A DNA stretch of 64,000 bases from Lactiplantibacillus paraplantarum (GCF_003641145.1 NZ_CP032744.1:2356001-2420000), one strand, 5' to 3'; counted from the first letter of the stretch, positions 29,520 through 39,204 are shown. Notes: generated by a model from the sequence alone, not told the origin. Made by a program: numbers and translations.

Positions 29520-30197
29520 ATGCGTTCAAATAGAAAGTATTCATTTGATGAAAAGATTAACATTCTTAATCTGATTGATAATAACCATACGGTGCAATCA
29601 ATTGCCAGGGATCTACAAATAAATAAAAACGTTATTCATCAATGGAAAAGATTGTACGATCTCAATGGAAGTGAAGGCTTAAGGCATCAAAGAAAAAATC
29701 GCAGCTATTCTCAAGCATTCAAAGAAAGGATTGTACAGGAACATATCAAAGAAAAGCTGTCTTTTCCAAAATTAGCCACCAAGTATGGTTTGAGTAGCGC
29801 CGGGATGGTGTCTAATTGGTTTAGAGATTATACTATTGGAAAGAAAACTTATTCCAATAGAAATCCGAGGAACCGAAAGATGAAAGACGGACGCAAGACA
29901 ACCCAAATTGAACGCATTGAAATAGCTCAATGGACTATCGCCAACGACTATGCTTACCACGAGGCCGCTAGCCATTTTGAGGTCTCGTATCAACAAGTTT
30001 ATACCTGGGTCAAGAAGCTAAATAACGGCGGTGTGGACGCTTTAGCCGACCGCCGTGGGAAAAGTAAAGCTACGCCACTTACCGAGTTAGATATCGCTAA
30101 ACTGAAAATAAAAGAATTAGAAGCTAGAACTAAACATTTGGAAATGGAAAAGGACCTGTCAAAAAAATTGAAAGAGATTCAAAGGAGAGTGAAGTAA
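29520..30197 (+). CDS. IS3-family transposase OrfA
   Basis: About 225 residues with several helix-turn-helix segments (RKYSFDEKINIL, SIARDLQINKNVIHQWKR, ASHFEVSYQQVYTWVKK) and a C-terminal leucine-zipper-like coil. It binds the IS ends. Start ATG at 29520 (not the upstream TTG at 29499). An A7 run at 30161-30167 near its end allows a -1 frameshift into orfB. Confidence 0.9.
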   Translation: MRSNRKYSFDEKINILNLIDNNHTVQSIARDLQINKNVIHQWKRLYDLNGSEGLRHQRKNRSYSQAFKERIVQEHIKEKLSFPKLATKYGLSSAGMVSNWFRDYTIGKKTYSNRNPRNRKMKDGRKTTQIERIEIAQWTIANDYAYHEAASHFEVSYQQVYTWVKKLNNGGVDALADRRGKSKATPLTELDIAKLKIKELEARTKHLEMEKDLSKKLKEIQRRVK

Positions 30198-31105
30198 GTG
30201 GTTGGTCATCAATCGACCGGATCTCAAAATATCAGGCAATTCAAGAACTAGCCGGTAAATATCCCATAAGTTGGTTGTGTCAAGAAGTCGGGATCAAGCG
30301 GAGGTCATATTATAAATGGTTGAACCGGACATTAACCGCTAATGAACGACTAAATGATGAGCTAGTTAAATTCATGCTTAAATTAGAAATTAGCCATAAT
30401 TATATATTTGGTGTTGAAACCTTAGTTATGCACATCAACGAAGAGACTGAGTACCATGTGAATGCCAAACGTATCAGAAGATTAATGCAAGTTAACCATA
30501 TCAAATCATCGATTCGCATTAGTAAACATGATCGTAAAGCGGAATATAAAGAAATGATGTCAGCCAATATCATCAAGCATGATTTTAATCAGGAAGAATC
30601 TAATAAGGTTTGGACAACCGACTGTACTGAATTAAAATACGGTAATCAAAGTCTCAACAAACTACGACTTAGTGCCATCAAGGATTTACACGATCACAGT
30701 ATCGTTGCCTGGGCGATCGATGATACCGAAACGACAACACTGGTGACAGCAACTGTTAATAAAGCAATGAAAAGTAATGACCTGGCCGCCAACGAATTAA
30801 TTTTACACACTGACCAAGGTTCGGCCTATACATCATTAGAATTCAATCGGGCCCTTAATAGCTATGGCATTTGCCATAGCATGTCAAGACCGGGGACACC
30901 TGGAGACAACGCGCCTATGGAGAGTTTCTGGAGTCATTTAAAAGATGAGGACTTAAGTTTTAAAACCGCATTGACCAAAGAAGAATTACTTCAAAACATT
31001 ACCAAAGCAATTGACTGGTACAACAACGGTCGACGTCAAAAGTCATTAAAAGGCATGACCCCGACAGAATGTCGAAATCATGCCCTCCGATTTAAAGCAT
31101 CATAA
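30161..31105 (+). CDS. IS3-family transposase OrfB (DDE), read by -1 frameshift
   Basis: The frame is open from the A7 run at 30161 to 31105, so OrfAB can be made; a separate start could be TTG 30275. The DDE catalytic residues are visible in TTDCTELKYG, HTDQGSAYTS and APMESFWSHLK. The integrase core is complete, so the element looks potentially active. Confidence 0.9.
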   Translation, partial: KKIERDSKESEVSGWSSIDRISKYQAIQELAGKYPISWLCQEVGIKRRSYYKWLNRTLTANERLNDELVKFMLKLEISHNYIFGVETLVMHINEETEYHVNAKRIRRLMQVNHIKSSIRISKHDRKAEYKEMMSANIIKHDFNQEESNKVWTTDCTELKYGNQSLNKLRLSAIKDLHDHSIVAWAIDDTETTTLVTATVNKAMKSNDLAANELILHTDQGSAYTSLEFNRALNSYGICHSMSRPGTPGDNAPMESFWSHLKDEDLSFKTALTKEELLQNITKAIDWYNNGRRQKSLKGMTPTECRNHALRFKAS

Positions 31106-31143
31106 TTTATATTATTTAAACTGTGTACTTGACAGGGTGTAGT

Positions 31144-31773
31144 GCCGCATCTGGTTCGGGGAAAACCACCTTGCTCAACATGCTCGCCACGTTAGACCAG
31201 CCAACTAGTGGGGAAGTCACCATTCATCAACAACCGATTACACATTTAAAAGGTAATCAGCTTGCTGATTTTCGGGCCAAAGAGATTGGGTTTATCTTCC
31301 AAGATTTTAACTTATTAGAAACAATGACGGCTTATGAAAATATTGCCTTGCCATTGTCACTACAAAACACACCGGTAAAAAAAATCAAACCAGCCGTTGA
31401 AAAAGTCGCGCAACAATTGGGGATTCAAGAATTCTTGGCGAACTACCCTAATGAATTATCTGGTGGTCAAAAGCAACGTGTCGCGGCAGCCAGAGCTTTG
31501 ATTAACGATCCTGCTATTCTATTTGGTGATGAACCAACTGGTGCCCTTGATTCTAAGTCAGCGCGTGAATTACTTGATTTATTCACCAAAATCAATCAAG
31601 AACGAGCCGTCTCAATCTTGCTAGTGACCCACGACCCATTTTCAGCTAGCTTCTGCCAACGAATTCTCTTTATTAAAGACGGACAGATTGGTCAGGAACT
31701 CAAACGTGGGGATCTCAGCCGCAGTGACTTTTATCAACAGGTGCTTGATAACCTCGGAACGTTTGAACAGTAA
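31144..31773 (+). pseudogene. 5'-truncated BceA-type ABC transporter ATPase
   Basis: About 210 residues remain, starting at the Walker A motif (ASGSGKTTLLN). The first Gly of GxSGSGKT and the ~35-40 residues before it (with the aromatic A-loop) are missing. The insertion sequence ends exactly there. Q-loop, LSGGQKQR, Walker B (AILFGDEPTGALD) and the H-loop (VTHD) are intact. A GTG inside the IS end (31123) could still give a protein, but nucleotide binding should be impaired. Its partner permease follows 30 nt downstream. Confidence 0.85.
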
Positions 31774-31803
31774 GTCGAAACAGTAAAAGGAGTACTTTAA
31801 ACT

Positions 31804-33585
31804 ATGTTAACTAAACTTGCAATGACCGGTTTCAAACACCGGTGGCGCGACTATCTGGTCCTCTTCTCAGGGCTGATTATGTCTAGCGCAATCTTTTATA
31901 TGTTTGAAGCGCTGGCCACCAATCAAGATTTCTTAAAACAAAATACGAGCATTAGTATGGTCGGCATCATCTTCCAATTCGGTTCTGTGTTACTTACCAT
32001 CATCACGTTAGTCTACATTGGCTATGCCAATTCATTCTTATTAAGTATGCGTAAGCGTGACTACGGACTTTTCATGCTCGTTGGTGCGCGCAAGAGTAAA
32101 ATCGGCCAATTGATTTGGCTTGAGACGCTGCTCGTCGGCGTCACTGCAACCATTGTCGGGATTCTCGTTGGGACGGGCCTAACTGTCGGTGTGAGTCAGA
32201 TTCTAATTAATAGCCTTGGTTTAACGCTCCACCGATTTGCGGCCTGGTATACACCAGCTGCCATCGCCACCCTATTACTATATGTCGGCTTATTCCTAAT
32301 TGCTGGCTTATTCAACCTACTAGCATTAACTAAGACACCGGCCCTGAAATTACTACACAGCAACGACCAACCTAACCGGCCCCAACTAAAACCAGCTCGC
32401 CAACTGGTTGAAATCGTTGTCGGCGCTATTGCGATTGCAGTTGGGTACTGGTCAATGGCCAACTTAAAGACTTTACAACTCATGGGTATTGGTATCGCCC
32501 TCGTAACAATTGTTTTAGGGACTTACCTCTTATTTAATGCCATTTTTGTTTGGTTAATGGTCGCACTCAAACGCTTCTCATTCGCCCAACGTGGCTTGAA
32601 CGGCTTTACTTTGTCACAGCTTAGTTTCCGGATCCGTAATTACACGAAGATGTTATCTATTGTGGCAATGTTATTTGCACTAGCACTCGGCGCAATTACT
32701 GTTGGGATGGGTTTCCACAGTCAAATTCCATCAATGGTTAACATTAACAACGCCTATGATATGGGGTTAGTCAACGCAAGCAAAGCCGAAAAGGCCCAAA
32801 TTGCCGCAATGAAGCCTAAGACAACTGCTACCTATCGTTTCAAAGCAACTAAGAAAGTTATCTATTTCCAAGCTGATGAATTTAACCGGCAACCTTTTGC
32901 CACTATTCACACCGAAGACAAAAAGCAACTAACTTTTAGTACCGTTCGTAACGACGCTACCAAATTGCAAAAGTCAGCTGAAAATTATCAATTAATGCAA
33001 CTTCAAAGTGGCGTTATGGTAACCGCAACGCCAATGTTCTTATCAAAAGCGGCTTACGCTAAAATCGCCCAACCTGAGCAACGACTGACAGTATTCGCAA
33101 CTAGCAGTGTCATCGAGCACCGAACTGCCCTAGACAAACTGGCCAAGCATCATTTTCATACCACAAGTCCCGAACAATTCGGTGGTCGCTATGCAATGTA
33201 TCTGACGGTCAACAGTATGTATTCTGGCCTTGAATTTATGGGCATGTTCCTTGGAATTGCCTTTCTTGCCATGCTTGCTAGTTGCTTGATGTTTAAAATC
33301 CTATCCGGTGCTGATGCTGATCAACACCGGTACCAGATGCTTGATAAAGTCGGTACCACTAAACGGCAACTCACCGGTGCCATTAATAAAGAGATTGCAG
33401 TTCTCTTTATTCTTCCTGGCATCGTCGGCATCGTGCACGTCTTATTCGGACTACAAATGTTCAAGATCATGATGATCACATCACCATATGCGGGTATTTG
33501 GTTGCCATTCTTGATCTTTGCTGGTCTCTACTTGCTCTATTATCTCATTACGATCACCATCTACCGGCGAATCGTTTTACAATAA
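31804..33585 (+). CDS. FtsX/BceB-type ABC transporter permease
   Basis: 593 residues with about ten membrane helices in the BceB-like layout: FtsX-type domain, a large extracytoplasmic segment at roughly residues 310-470, and a second FtsX domain. Such permeases, with a BceA ATPase, sense or remove cell-wall-active peptides. Its own ATPase gene is broken by the insertion sequence, so it may be non-functional or use another ATPase. No two-component system is adjacent. Confidence 0.85.
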   Translation: MLTKLAMTGFKHRWRDYLVLFSGLIMSSAIFYMFEALATNQDFLKQNTSISMVGIIFQFGSVLLTIITLVYIGYANSFLLSMRKRDYGLFMLVGARKSKIGQLIWLETLLVGVTATIVGILVGTGLTVGVSQILINSLGLTLHRFAAWYTPAAIATLLLYVGLFLIAGLFNLLALTKTPALKLLHSNDQPNRPQLKPARQLVEIVVGAIAIAVGYWSMANLKTLQLMGIGIALVTIVLGTYLLFNAIFVWLMVALKRFSFAQRGLNGFTLSQLSFRIRNYTKMLSIVAMLFALALGAITVGMGFHSQIPSMVNINNAYDMGLVNASKAEKAQIAAMKPKTTATYRFKATKKVIYFQADEFNRQPFATIHTEDKKQLTFSTVRNDATKLQKSAENYQLMQLQSGVMVTATPMFLSKAAYAKIAQPEQRLTVFATSSVIEHRTALDKLAKHHFHTTSPEQFGGRYAMYLTVNSMYSGLEFMGMFLGIAFLAMLASCLMFKILSGADADQHRYQMLDKVGTTKRQLTGAINKEIAVLFILPGIVGIVHVLFGLQMFKIMMITSPYAGIWLPFLIFAGLYLLYYLITITIYRRIVLQ

Positions 33586-33607
33586 CCTTTCGGAGGAGGG
33601 AAAAATC

Positions 33608-33883
33608 ATGGTATACTTTGGATTAGTCGCTTTATTAATCGTTATTACACCATTACACCGTTACGTGCTCGCAAATCGTCGTCAATTCTGGTTAGGGACA
33701 CTCATGCCGCTTTTGTGGCTCGGCGTTAACCTAGGCTTAGCTACCCAGATTGTCTTTGAACATCAAGACACCCTACTGGCCGTATTGGGTACCCTCCTCC
33801 TACTCTCTAGTTGGATTGCTGCCCGTATTGACCGTACCGAACGACAACTGCACCAGCCGCAGCAAAAGGTCACAACGAAATAG
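33608..33883 (+). CDS. Small membrane protein
   Basis: 91 residues with three hydrophobic segments and a basic tail. ATG at 33608 follows GGAGGAGGG, 22 nt after the permease. Not recognised; its position suggests it belongs to the transporter/GntR unit. Confidence 0.75.
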   Translation: MVYFGLVALLIVITPLHRYVLANRRQFWLGTLMPLLWLGVNLGLATQIVFEHQDTLLAVLGTLLLLSSWIAARIDRTERQLHQPQQKVTTK

Positions 33884-33910
33884 GGCAATCACTGCAATGA
33901 GGTGAATAAA

Positions 33911-34282
33911 ATGCAGTTCAACTTTAATAGTACGGAACCAATCTACTTGCAGGTTGCCGACCAGATCGAAGAAGCTATCTTTACGGAAACCTTCGCTGAA
34001 GGTGAGCAAATTCCTTCGACAACCGAGATTTCTAAAGAATTTCATATTAATCCTGCAACCGTGCTTAAGGGCATGAACATCTTAGTGGATGCCCAATTGA
34101 TTGAAAAACGGCGCGGTGTCGGGATGTTTGTCATCACGGGGGCCCAACAACGGATCGTTGAAAAACGCCGGGACCAATTCTATACCGATTACGTCAAAAA
34201 ACTAGTCAGTGAAGCGCATAAGCTGCATATTACGCAGACTGAATTAGCTAATTTAATTGAACGGGGGTTTTCCGAATCATGA
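33911..34282 (+). CDS. GntR-family regulator, YtrA subfamily
   Basis: About 123 residues: an N-terminal winged helix (PIYLQVADQIEEAIFTETFAEGEQIPST, split here by function) and a short C-terminal dimer helix, which defines the YtrA subgroup. ATG at 33911 follows AGGTG. It overlaps the next ATPase gene by 4 nt (ATGA). YtrA regulators repress their own ABC operons and respond to cell-wall stress. Confidence 0.88.
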   Translation: MQFNFNSTEPIYLQVADQIEEAIFTETFAEGEQIPSTTEISKEFHINPATVLKGMNILVDAQLIEKRRGVGMFVITGAQQRIVEKRRDQFYTDYVKKLVSEAHKLHITQTELANLIERGFSES

Positions 34283-35157
34283 GTATTCAAGTTCAGGCTG
34301 TCCAGCAGGCCTTCCACGGCCAAACCGTCCTGGATAATCTTAACCTAACGATTGCACCGAATACGATTTACGGCTTACTAGGCCGCAACGGTGCCGGCAA
34401 AAGTACGTTATTAAATATTATTAGTAATCGCATTTTTGCTGACGATGGCACAGTCACCATGGATAATGAGTCGATGCGTGACAATGACCACACATTAGGT
34501 AAGATTTACTTGATGAGTGAAGTCAACCTCTATTCTGAACGTTCGCGGGTCAAACAGTTATTCAAGACCACGGCCCTATTATACGGCGATTTCAATACCG
34601 CTTACGCTGATAAGCTGGCCCATACCTTCGGACTCGACTTAAATGCACGCTTTGGCAAATTATCGACCGGTTACCGAACAATTTTCAAACTGATTATTGC
34701 GTTATGTGTGCCAGCTGAATACATCTTCTTAGATGAACCAGTCCTAGGATTGGACGCTAATCACCGCGAAATTTTCTATCAAGAATTGATTGAAACGTAT
34801 AGTGACCACCCCCGTACATTTGTGATTTCGACCCATTTAATCGAAGAGATTACGAATTTGATTGAGCACGTCTTCGTTCTGGACAATCATCATATTATCG
34901 TTGATGGTGATGTCACTGACATTTTAGGGCAATCCTACGCGGTGACTGGCCCACAAATCGATGTCAGCACTTATACAGACGGCTTAAATATTATTGGCAA
35001 GGACCATCTTGGCGGTATCACAGCCCACTATGTCTACGGGCCATTAAATGACGATCGACCAATTCCTGACACGGTCAAAGTCGAGCATTTAGATCTGCAA
35101 AAACTATTTGTTAACCTGACTAATACCAAGGAGGAGGCCGCCGCGCATGTCAATTAA
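34279..35157 (+). CDS. YtrB-like ABC transporter ATP-binding protein
   Basis: 292 residues. Walker A is GRNGAGKST, Walker B YIFLDEPVLGLD, and the H-loop STHLIEE. The signature LSGGQ is replaced by LSTGYR, as usual in YtrB-type ATPases. About 70 extra residues follow the ATPase core. It pairs with the permease that overlaps its 3' end. Confidence 0.88.
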   Translation: MSIQVQAVQQAFHGQTVLDNLNLTIAPNTIYGLLGRNGAGKSTLLNIISNRIFADDGTVTMDNESMRDNDHTLGKIYLMSEVNLYSERSRVKQLFKTTALLYGDFNTAYADKLAHTFGLDLNARFGKLSTGYRTIFKLIIALCVPAEYIFLDEPVLGLDANHREIFYQELIETYSDHPRTFVISTHLIEEITNLIEHVFVLDNHHIIVDGDVTDILGQSYAVTGPQIDVSTYTDGLNIIGKDHLGGITAHYVYGPLNDDRPIPDTVKVEHLDLQKLFVNLTNTKEEAAAHVN

Positions 35158-35956
35158 AGTTCGTAATACCACCCGTTATTTATTAACGGAGCAATTGAAG
35201 ATGACTGGTTGGTCAGTACTCGCTTTATTCGCAGTATTTGGCGTACTTCCGTTACTATTCGCGCTTATTACGGGTAATATCCGGCAGTATTCTCCGCTTG
35301 GTAACTTTGCCGATTTAAGTCTTGGTGCCTTGTTCTTTATGCTTATCTTCATTGTGGGAGCACTCACCTACGATAATTTCAAACTCTTTATTCAAAACGG
35401 GATTTCTCGACAAACTTACTTTCAAGCTCGGGTACTAGCATTACTCATGCTTAGCGGTTTTTTTGTGATTATTAATGCCATTTATTACTACGGTATTCAC
35501 GCTCCGTATTTGCACTGGAGTACCAATGCCGCGTTGATGAAAACGGCCTATTCGATGTATGGCTACGCCTTGGGCAGTCACATCTGGTTGAACCTTTTAG
35601 CTAGCTTGTTCTTCAACTGGATTTTCTACATTGGCGTTGGCCTTACAGGCATGGCCTGTGGCACGTTACTCGCATTATTTGGTAAATGGGCCAAAACAAT
35701 TTTGATTATCGCTACCCCCATCATTGGTGTACTTATAATTTGGGTGCTCATCGTCATTATGACCCGTAATCAATCGAACTATAATTACACGGGGCTAGAG
35801 AACTTCTTCAAGTTTATTGTCGGTTACCCTAGCCACGGTGAGGCTAAAAATGGTTATCTTAACCCAATTATGCCATTCATTACAATGCTGATTGGCTGCG
35901 GTATCATCGGTAGCCTTGCCTACCTGTTCAACCGTAAATTAAGAATCAGAAATTAA
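35147..35956 (+). CDS. ABC transporter permease (YtrC/D-like)
   Basis: 269 residues with six predicted membrane helices and no obvious soluble domain. The start is ATG at 35147 behind GGAGG, overlapping the ATPase gene by 11 nt. With the GntR regulator it forms a self-regulated transporter operon; the substrate is unknown. Confidence 0.82.
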   Translation: MSIKVRNTTRYLLTEQLKMTGWSVLALFAVFGVLPLLFALITGNIRQYSPLGNFADLSLGALFFMLIFIVGALTYDNFKLFIQNGISRQTYFQARVLALLMLSGFFVIINAIYYYGIHAPYLHWSTNAALMKTAYSMYGYALGSHIWLNLLASLFFNWIFYIGVGLTGMACGTLLALFGKWAKTILIIATPIIGVLIIWVLIVIMTRNQSNYNYTGLENFFKFIVGYPSHGEAKNGYLNPIMPFITMLIGCGIIGSLAYLFNRKLRIRN

Positions 35957-35985
35957 ATTCATTGAAACAGAATCCGTAACCTTAA

Positions 35986-36037
35986 AAATAAAGCAGGTCG
36001 TGACGTTGTTAACATCACGACCTGCTTTATTTTTTTA
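35986..36037. terminator. Bidirectional terminator
   Basis: AATAAAGCAGGTCGTGA pairs with TCACGACCTGCTTTATT, with T runs on both strands, between convergent genes. Confidence 0.9.
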
Positions 36038-36074
36038 TTACTAGTAACAACGTTGACTTGGTTAAAAACTAACG

Positions 36075-36545
36075 CTACTTCTCAACCTGCGTATTTTGTA
36101 AGTCCGTTTTGACCACGATTACGTCCGTCAGCGCATTCCGTTGCACATACGTCGTGACCGAACCTTCAAGTACCCGTTCAACGGCGTTTAATCCGGTTGC
36201 CCCCATCATGATCAGATCATTATGATGATCCTTAACAAAGTCCTGTGAAATAATAGGCTTGGGGCTACCCATCCGGATATGAAAGGCAATATCTGTAAAA
36301 CCATCTTGGTTGACTTTATCAACCGTTTCTTTCAAATAGGCTTCAGAATCCTGAACTAATTGATACGTAATGTCACCATCCGCTAAACCAGCTAAGTTAT
36401 ACCCAAACTGACCAGGATCGATGACCGCTAACACATCAATATGCGCCTCATTACGTTTGGCGACTGCAACTGCCTTATCAAGCGCAATCTCAGCTTGTTG
36501 TGACCCATCTAGGGGAACTAAAATATTCGAATATTCTTGTACCAT
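36075..36545 (-). CDS. Universal stress protein, UspA family
   Basis: 156 residues. The ATP-binding motif G-x2-G-x9-G-S is present as GATGLNAVERVLEGSVT, and the N-terminal NILVPLDGS is typical. ATG at 36545 behind AAGGG is chosen over an in-frame upstream start (36611) that adds 22 residues outside the family. Single gene. Confidence 0.93.
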   Translation of the reverse strand: MVQEYSNILVPLDGSQQAEIALDKAVAVAKRNEAHIDVLAVIDPGQFGYNLAGLADGDITYQLVQDSEAYLKETVDKVNQDGFTDIAFHIRMGSPKPIISQDFVKDHHNDLIMMGATGLNAVERVLEGSVTTYVQRNALTDVIVVKTDLQNTQVEK

Positions 36546-36757
36546 TGACGTCACGCCCTTTCCATCTATTAGTTCTATTTTACCATTTATCAGCGTTGGT
36601 TGCGCTATCATTTATGGAAACCCATTAACGATTCCCACTCATTCACTCATAAACCGTTCATCAGCAGCATTTGCTTTACATAATATTTACAATAACGACA
36701 TTTGATATTTACAGTTGTGCTTTACAATTGGAGTTAATCCACTTGGGGGTGAGTTGT

Positions 36758-36994
36758 ATGCTTTCTTTAGGTATTCAGCCAGGGTTAATCGCCAGTCAAA
36801 CAATTGTCATCAATGATGTCCTTTCATATCAAGTACGCTTACGTAAATTACGGGTGGGTCACGCCCCATTCCAGCTTACGATCATTGCAACTACAACATT
36901 GGGCCGTCTGACCGTCATGCACCTTGGCTATCATGATTTGCTTACGGCCCGCACGGCGTTCAATCACCAACTTCACCAACTTGAACCCCGCTAA
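36758..36994 (+). CDS. Small hypothetical protein
   Basis: 78 residues, no membrane segment or motif that I recognise. ATG at 36758 follows GGGGTGAG, a good ribosome site, and 29 upstream in-frame codons are probably not translated. Its short gap to the GtrA gene suggests a common transcript. Confidence 0.6.
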   Translation: MLSLGIQPGLIASQTIVINDVLSYQVRLRKLRVGHAPFQLTIIATTTLGRLTVMHLGYHDLLTARTAFNHQLHQLEPR

Positions 36995-37064
36995 AATTAG
37001 CCAACACGTCGCTGTATTAATATGATAGGATGGTACCTAGTAATTAATAAGCGGGGTAATATCT

Positions 37065-37481
37065 GTGGGACAACTTATCAAGCAACTCTGGCATCGCTAT
37101 CAAAGCGTTCTATCTTATTTAATCTTCGGGGGCTTAACTACTCTCGTCAATATTGTTGTTTTTGGCATTTTTAATCATTTTTGGCCGTACTGGTTAGCCA
37201 ATACGATTGCTTGGTTCATCTCGGTACTATTTGCCTACATCACCAACAAGCTTTGGGTTTTTGATTCCAAAACGCCGACTTTCCAAGCCGTTTTGATTGA
37301 AATGACCTCATTCTTTGGATTCCGTTTACTGAGTTTCTTCATTGATGAAGGTATCATGATTATTGGGGTCTCAGTACTTCACGGTAACGACCTCATCGTC
37401 AAGTTAATTGACCAAATTATTGTGGTCTTACTGAATTGGTTCTTTAGTAAGCTATTTATTTTTAAAGACCGCGAGCATTAA
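37065..37481 (+). CDS. GtrA-family membrane protein
   Basis: 138 residues with four membrane helices; SYLIFGGLTTLVNI, ANTIAWFISVLFAYITNKLWVF (two parts of one motif region) and a C-terminal KLFIFK are GtrA marks. These proteins are thought to flip or help transfer lipid-linked sugars for wall-polymer decoration. GTG start at 37065 behind a GGGG-containing site. Confidence 0.87.
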   Translation: MGQLIKQLWHRYQSVLSYLIFGGLTTLVNIVVFGIFNHFWPYWLANTIAWFISVLFAYITNKLWVFDSKTPTFQAVLIEMTSFFGFRLLSFFIDEGIMIIGVSVLHGNDLIVKLIDQIIVVLLNWFFSKLFIFKDREH

Positions 37482-37503
37482 ATCTCACCAAATTAGGCTT
37501 ATA

Positions 37504-37546
37504 AATAAGCGCTTCAGGAGTTTAGAAAATTCCTGAAGCGCTTATT
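37504..37546. terminator. Terminator after the GtrA gene
   Basis: AATAAGCGCTTCAGGA pairs with TCCTGAAGCGCTTATT. Both strands carry short T runs. Confidence 0.85.
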
Positions 37547-37618
37547 TGCTGCACAATGAATATCCACCCGAACGTCCTCTAATTCTTAACCCACCTTTTA
37601 CTTGAATAGCTTGACACT

Positions 37619-38092
37619 TCAACCGATTTGGCGTTGCACCGTATGTAACGTCGCTAACTTAGTGGCTACATCATCAATATTGACACCATCCCAATTATAG
37701 AAAACAAATTGTCGTCCACACCGCATTTTAATGACCAAATGACGTGCTGATGACGCATACCCATTTCGAATTTCAGCCTGATCTGTAGTCAGTGCATAAA
37801 ATTGAATATCATCGACATTTAACACTAATTCGCCGATGCGAACGACGACCTGCTGATTGACTGTCGTTGGTGGACAAACCAACAAACAAGTTCCATCATG
37901 ATGCTGATACCGTAGCTTGACCGCAACTAAACCGGCCGCGGTCAACTGGGGGGTGAAATAAAATTCGGCGCCAATATGCAACGCACTCACAGGCCAAACT
38001 GCGCTTAGTTGAAACCTAAAGTGTCGACCATGAAAATCCGTTAAAATCCCTTGATTGTAGTCCGGACGGATCATTGTAATATGTCCAATCAT
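37619..38092 (-). CDS. Hypothetical protein with cold-shock-like N-terminus
   Basis: 157 residues. Residues 1-65 have the spacing of a cold-shock (OB-fold) domain: GHITMIRPDYNQGIL, HFRFQLSAV, then IGAEFYF. The aromatic RNA-binding motifs are changed. The second half is beta-rich and ends FVFYNWDGVNIDDVATKLATL. I do not know this family. ATG start; monocistronic between convergent and divergent genes. Confidence 0.7.
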   Translation of the reverse strand: MIGHITMIRPDYNQGILTDFHGRHFRFQLSAVWPVSALHIGAEFYFTPQLTAAGLVAVKLRYQHHDGTCLLVCPPTTVNQQVVVRIGELVLNVDDIQFYALTTDQAEIRNGYASSARHLVIKMRCGRQFVFYNWDGVNIDDVATKLATLHTVQRQIG

Positions 38093-38267
38093 GATGCCTC
38101 ATTCCTTTCATTTAGTTACTGATAATGTATCACGCTGCACAGCCATAATTGGTGTTAAAACTCAAAATCACTTGATTTTAACAATTTTTATTAAAATAGT
38201 AATTAAATTATCCTTACTCATGCTAATATTTGAGTTAACCAATCTTATTTATCGGAGGACATCTTTA

Positions 38268-38594
38268 ATGAAATTCACCAGTCAAGAAGCCGATTACTTA
38301 ATCAACCTATTAACCAATCAATTATTATCGCTACTAGGTCGCGTGAACCGGTGGCAAACACACAGTTTGAGTCAACAACAGTACGACCAACAAGTCCAAG
38401 AGACCCTTCAGCCCGAGTTAACCATGCTCACAACGATCAGTACCAAACTTCAGCCACAGGCCAACGATTCAATTCAACTCGGCGCCATTCAAACCGGCAT
38501 TACTAAACTGCAAGCGGCAATGACGTATCAATTAACACCTGACCAGCTCGCTCATGCTAATGAACGCCGTCTCAATCGACATTTCCGTGATTGA
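38268..38594 (+). CDS. Hypothetical helical protein
   Basis: 108 residues, rich in Gln, Leu and Thr, predicted mostly helical, with no signal peptide. ATG at 38268 follows CGGAGGA. The frame is open 59 codons upstream but that part overlaps the neighbouring gene's promoter. Function unknown. Confidence 0.7.
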   Translation: MKFTSQEADYLINLLTNQLLSLLGRVNRWQTHSLSQQQYDQQVQETLQPELTMLTTISTKLQPQANDSIQLGAIQTGITKLQAAMTYQLTPDQLAHANERRLNRHFRD

Positions 38595-38983
38595 ACGTCT
38601 TTTTGACGACTCCAAAAATTAGCAAAAACATATGGTAATTATTATGACAACGTATGAAGTCTAAAACTAATAGTCGCCCTTGATGACGTGGGCAATTATC
38701 ATATAAAGCTTTGGGAGCAGTCAGTCACCGCCCCTTCATTTGATTGCAATAAATTATCAGCACCGCTAAAACAGAGTTTAAGGTCGCTATTGCTTAACAG
38801 GCAGCAAGTTGTATGCACCTTTTCAATTGTTTTTAATACTGATATGTCACTTTTTGCAATTGAATCATAGCTAAGTCGCAATCCTTAACAGAAAATTCAA
38901 ATTTCGATCACGGGATGGCTATTTTTTCTCGGTACAATGGTCTTATCGATTAACACAACCACTTGACTGAAGGAGGGCCTCCC
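38595..38983. other. Intergenic region, nothing recognised
   Basis: A 60-codon frame exists on each strand (about 38690-38880), neither with a ribosome site or recognisable sequence. A possible -10 box TACAAT lies near 38933 ahead of the small membrane protein gene. Confidence 0.4.
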
Positions 38984-39166
38984 ATGTTCTTAATTGTCTA
39001 CTGTATATTTGCTATTGCGGTCTTTTTCTGGATTTTTGGCTTCGTTAAAACCGCCATCATTATCGGCATCCTGGCACTGGGCTTGATTGCCTACTCCTTC
39101 ATTCGCCGAGAGATTATTCGGCGGCGGTTACTTAAACAACGTACGGTCACCAATAAAAGTCGCTAA
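38984..39166 (+). CDS. Small membrane protein
   Basis: 60 residues: two hydrophobic helices (residues 2-19 and 22-42) and a strongly basic tail (RREIIRRRLLKQR). ATG at 38984 follows GGAGGG. Not recognised; size and basic tail resemble many uncharacterised Lactobacillus membrane proteins. Confidence 0.7.
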   Translation: MFLIVYCIFAIAVFFWIFGFVKTAIIIGILALGLIAYSFIRREIIRRRLLKQRTVTNKSR

Positions 39167-39167
39167 A

Positions 39168-39201
39168 AAAATTCCAACACAGCGGTGTCGGAATTTTTTA
39201 T
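39168..39201. terminator. Bidirectional terminator
   Basis: AAAAAATTCC and ACAC pair with GTGT and GGAATTTTTT, between convergent genes. Confidence 0.85.
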
Positions 39202-39204
39202 TAT

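Larger units (their letters stand above)
29460..31143 (+). mobile_element. IS3-family (IS150-like) insertion sequence
   Basis: About 1.68 kb. The ends are inverted repeats: ACTAC, CCC and GTACACAG(A/T)TTAAATAAT occur at 29460-29489 and in reverse complement at 31111-31143. It contains orfA and orfB in -1 relation. No target duplication is visible, and the left flank is not the missing part of the ABC gene found at the right, suggesting an adjacent deletion. Confidence 0.88.

Noticed and set aside
38688..38881. 60-codon open frames on both strands
   Set aside because: No ribosome site, no recognisable sequence, and they mirror one another; chance is the simplest explanation.
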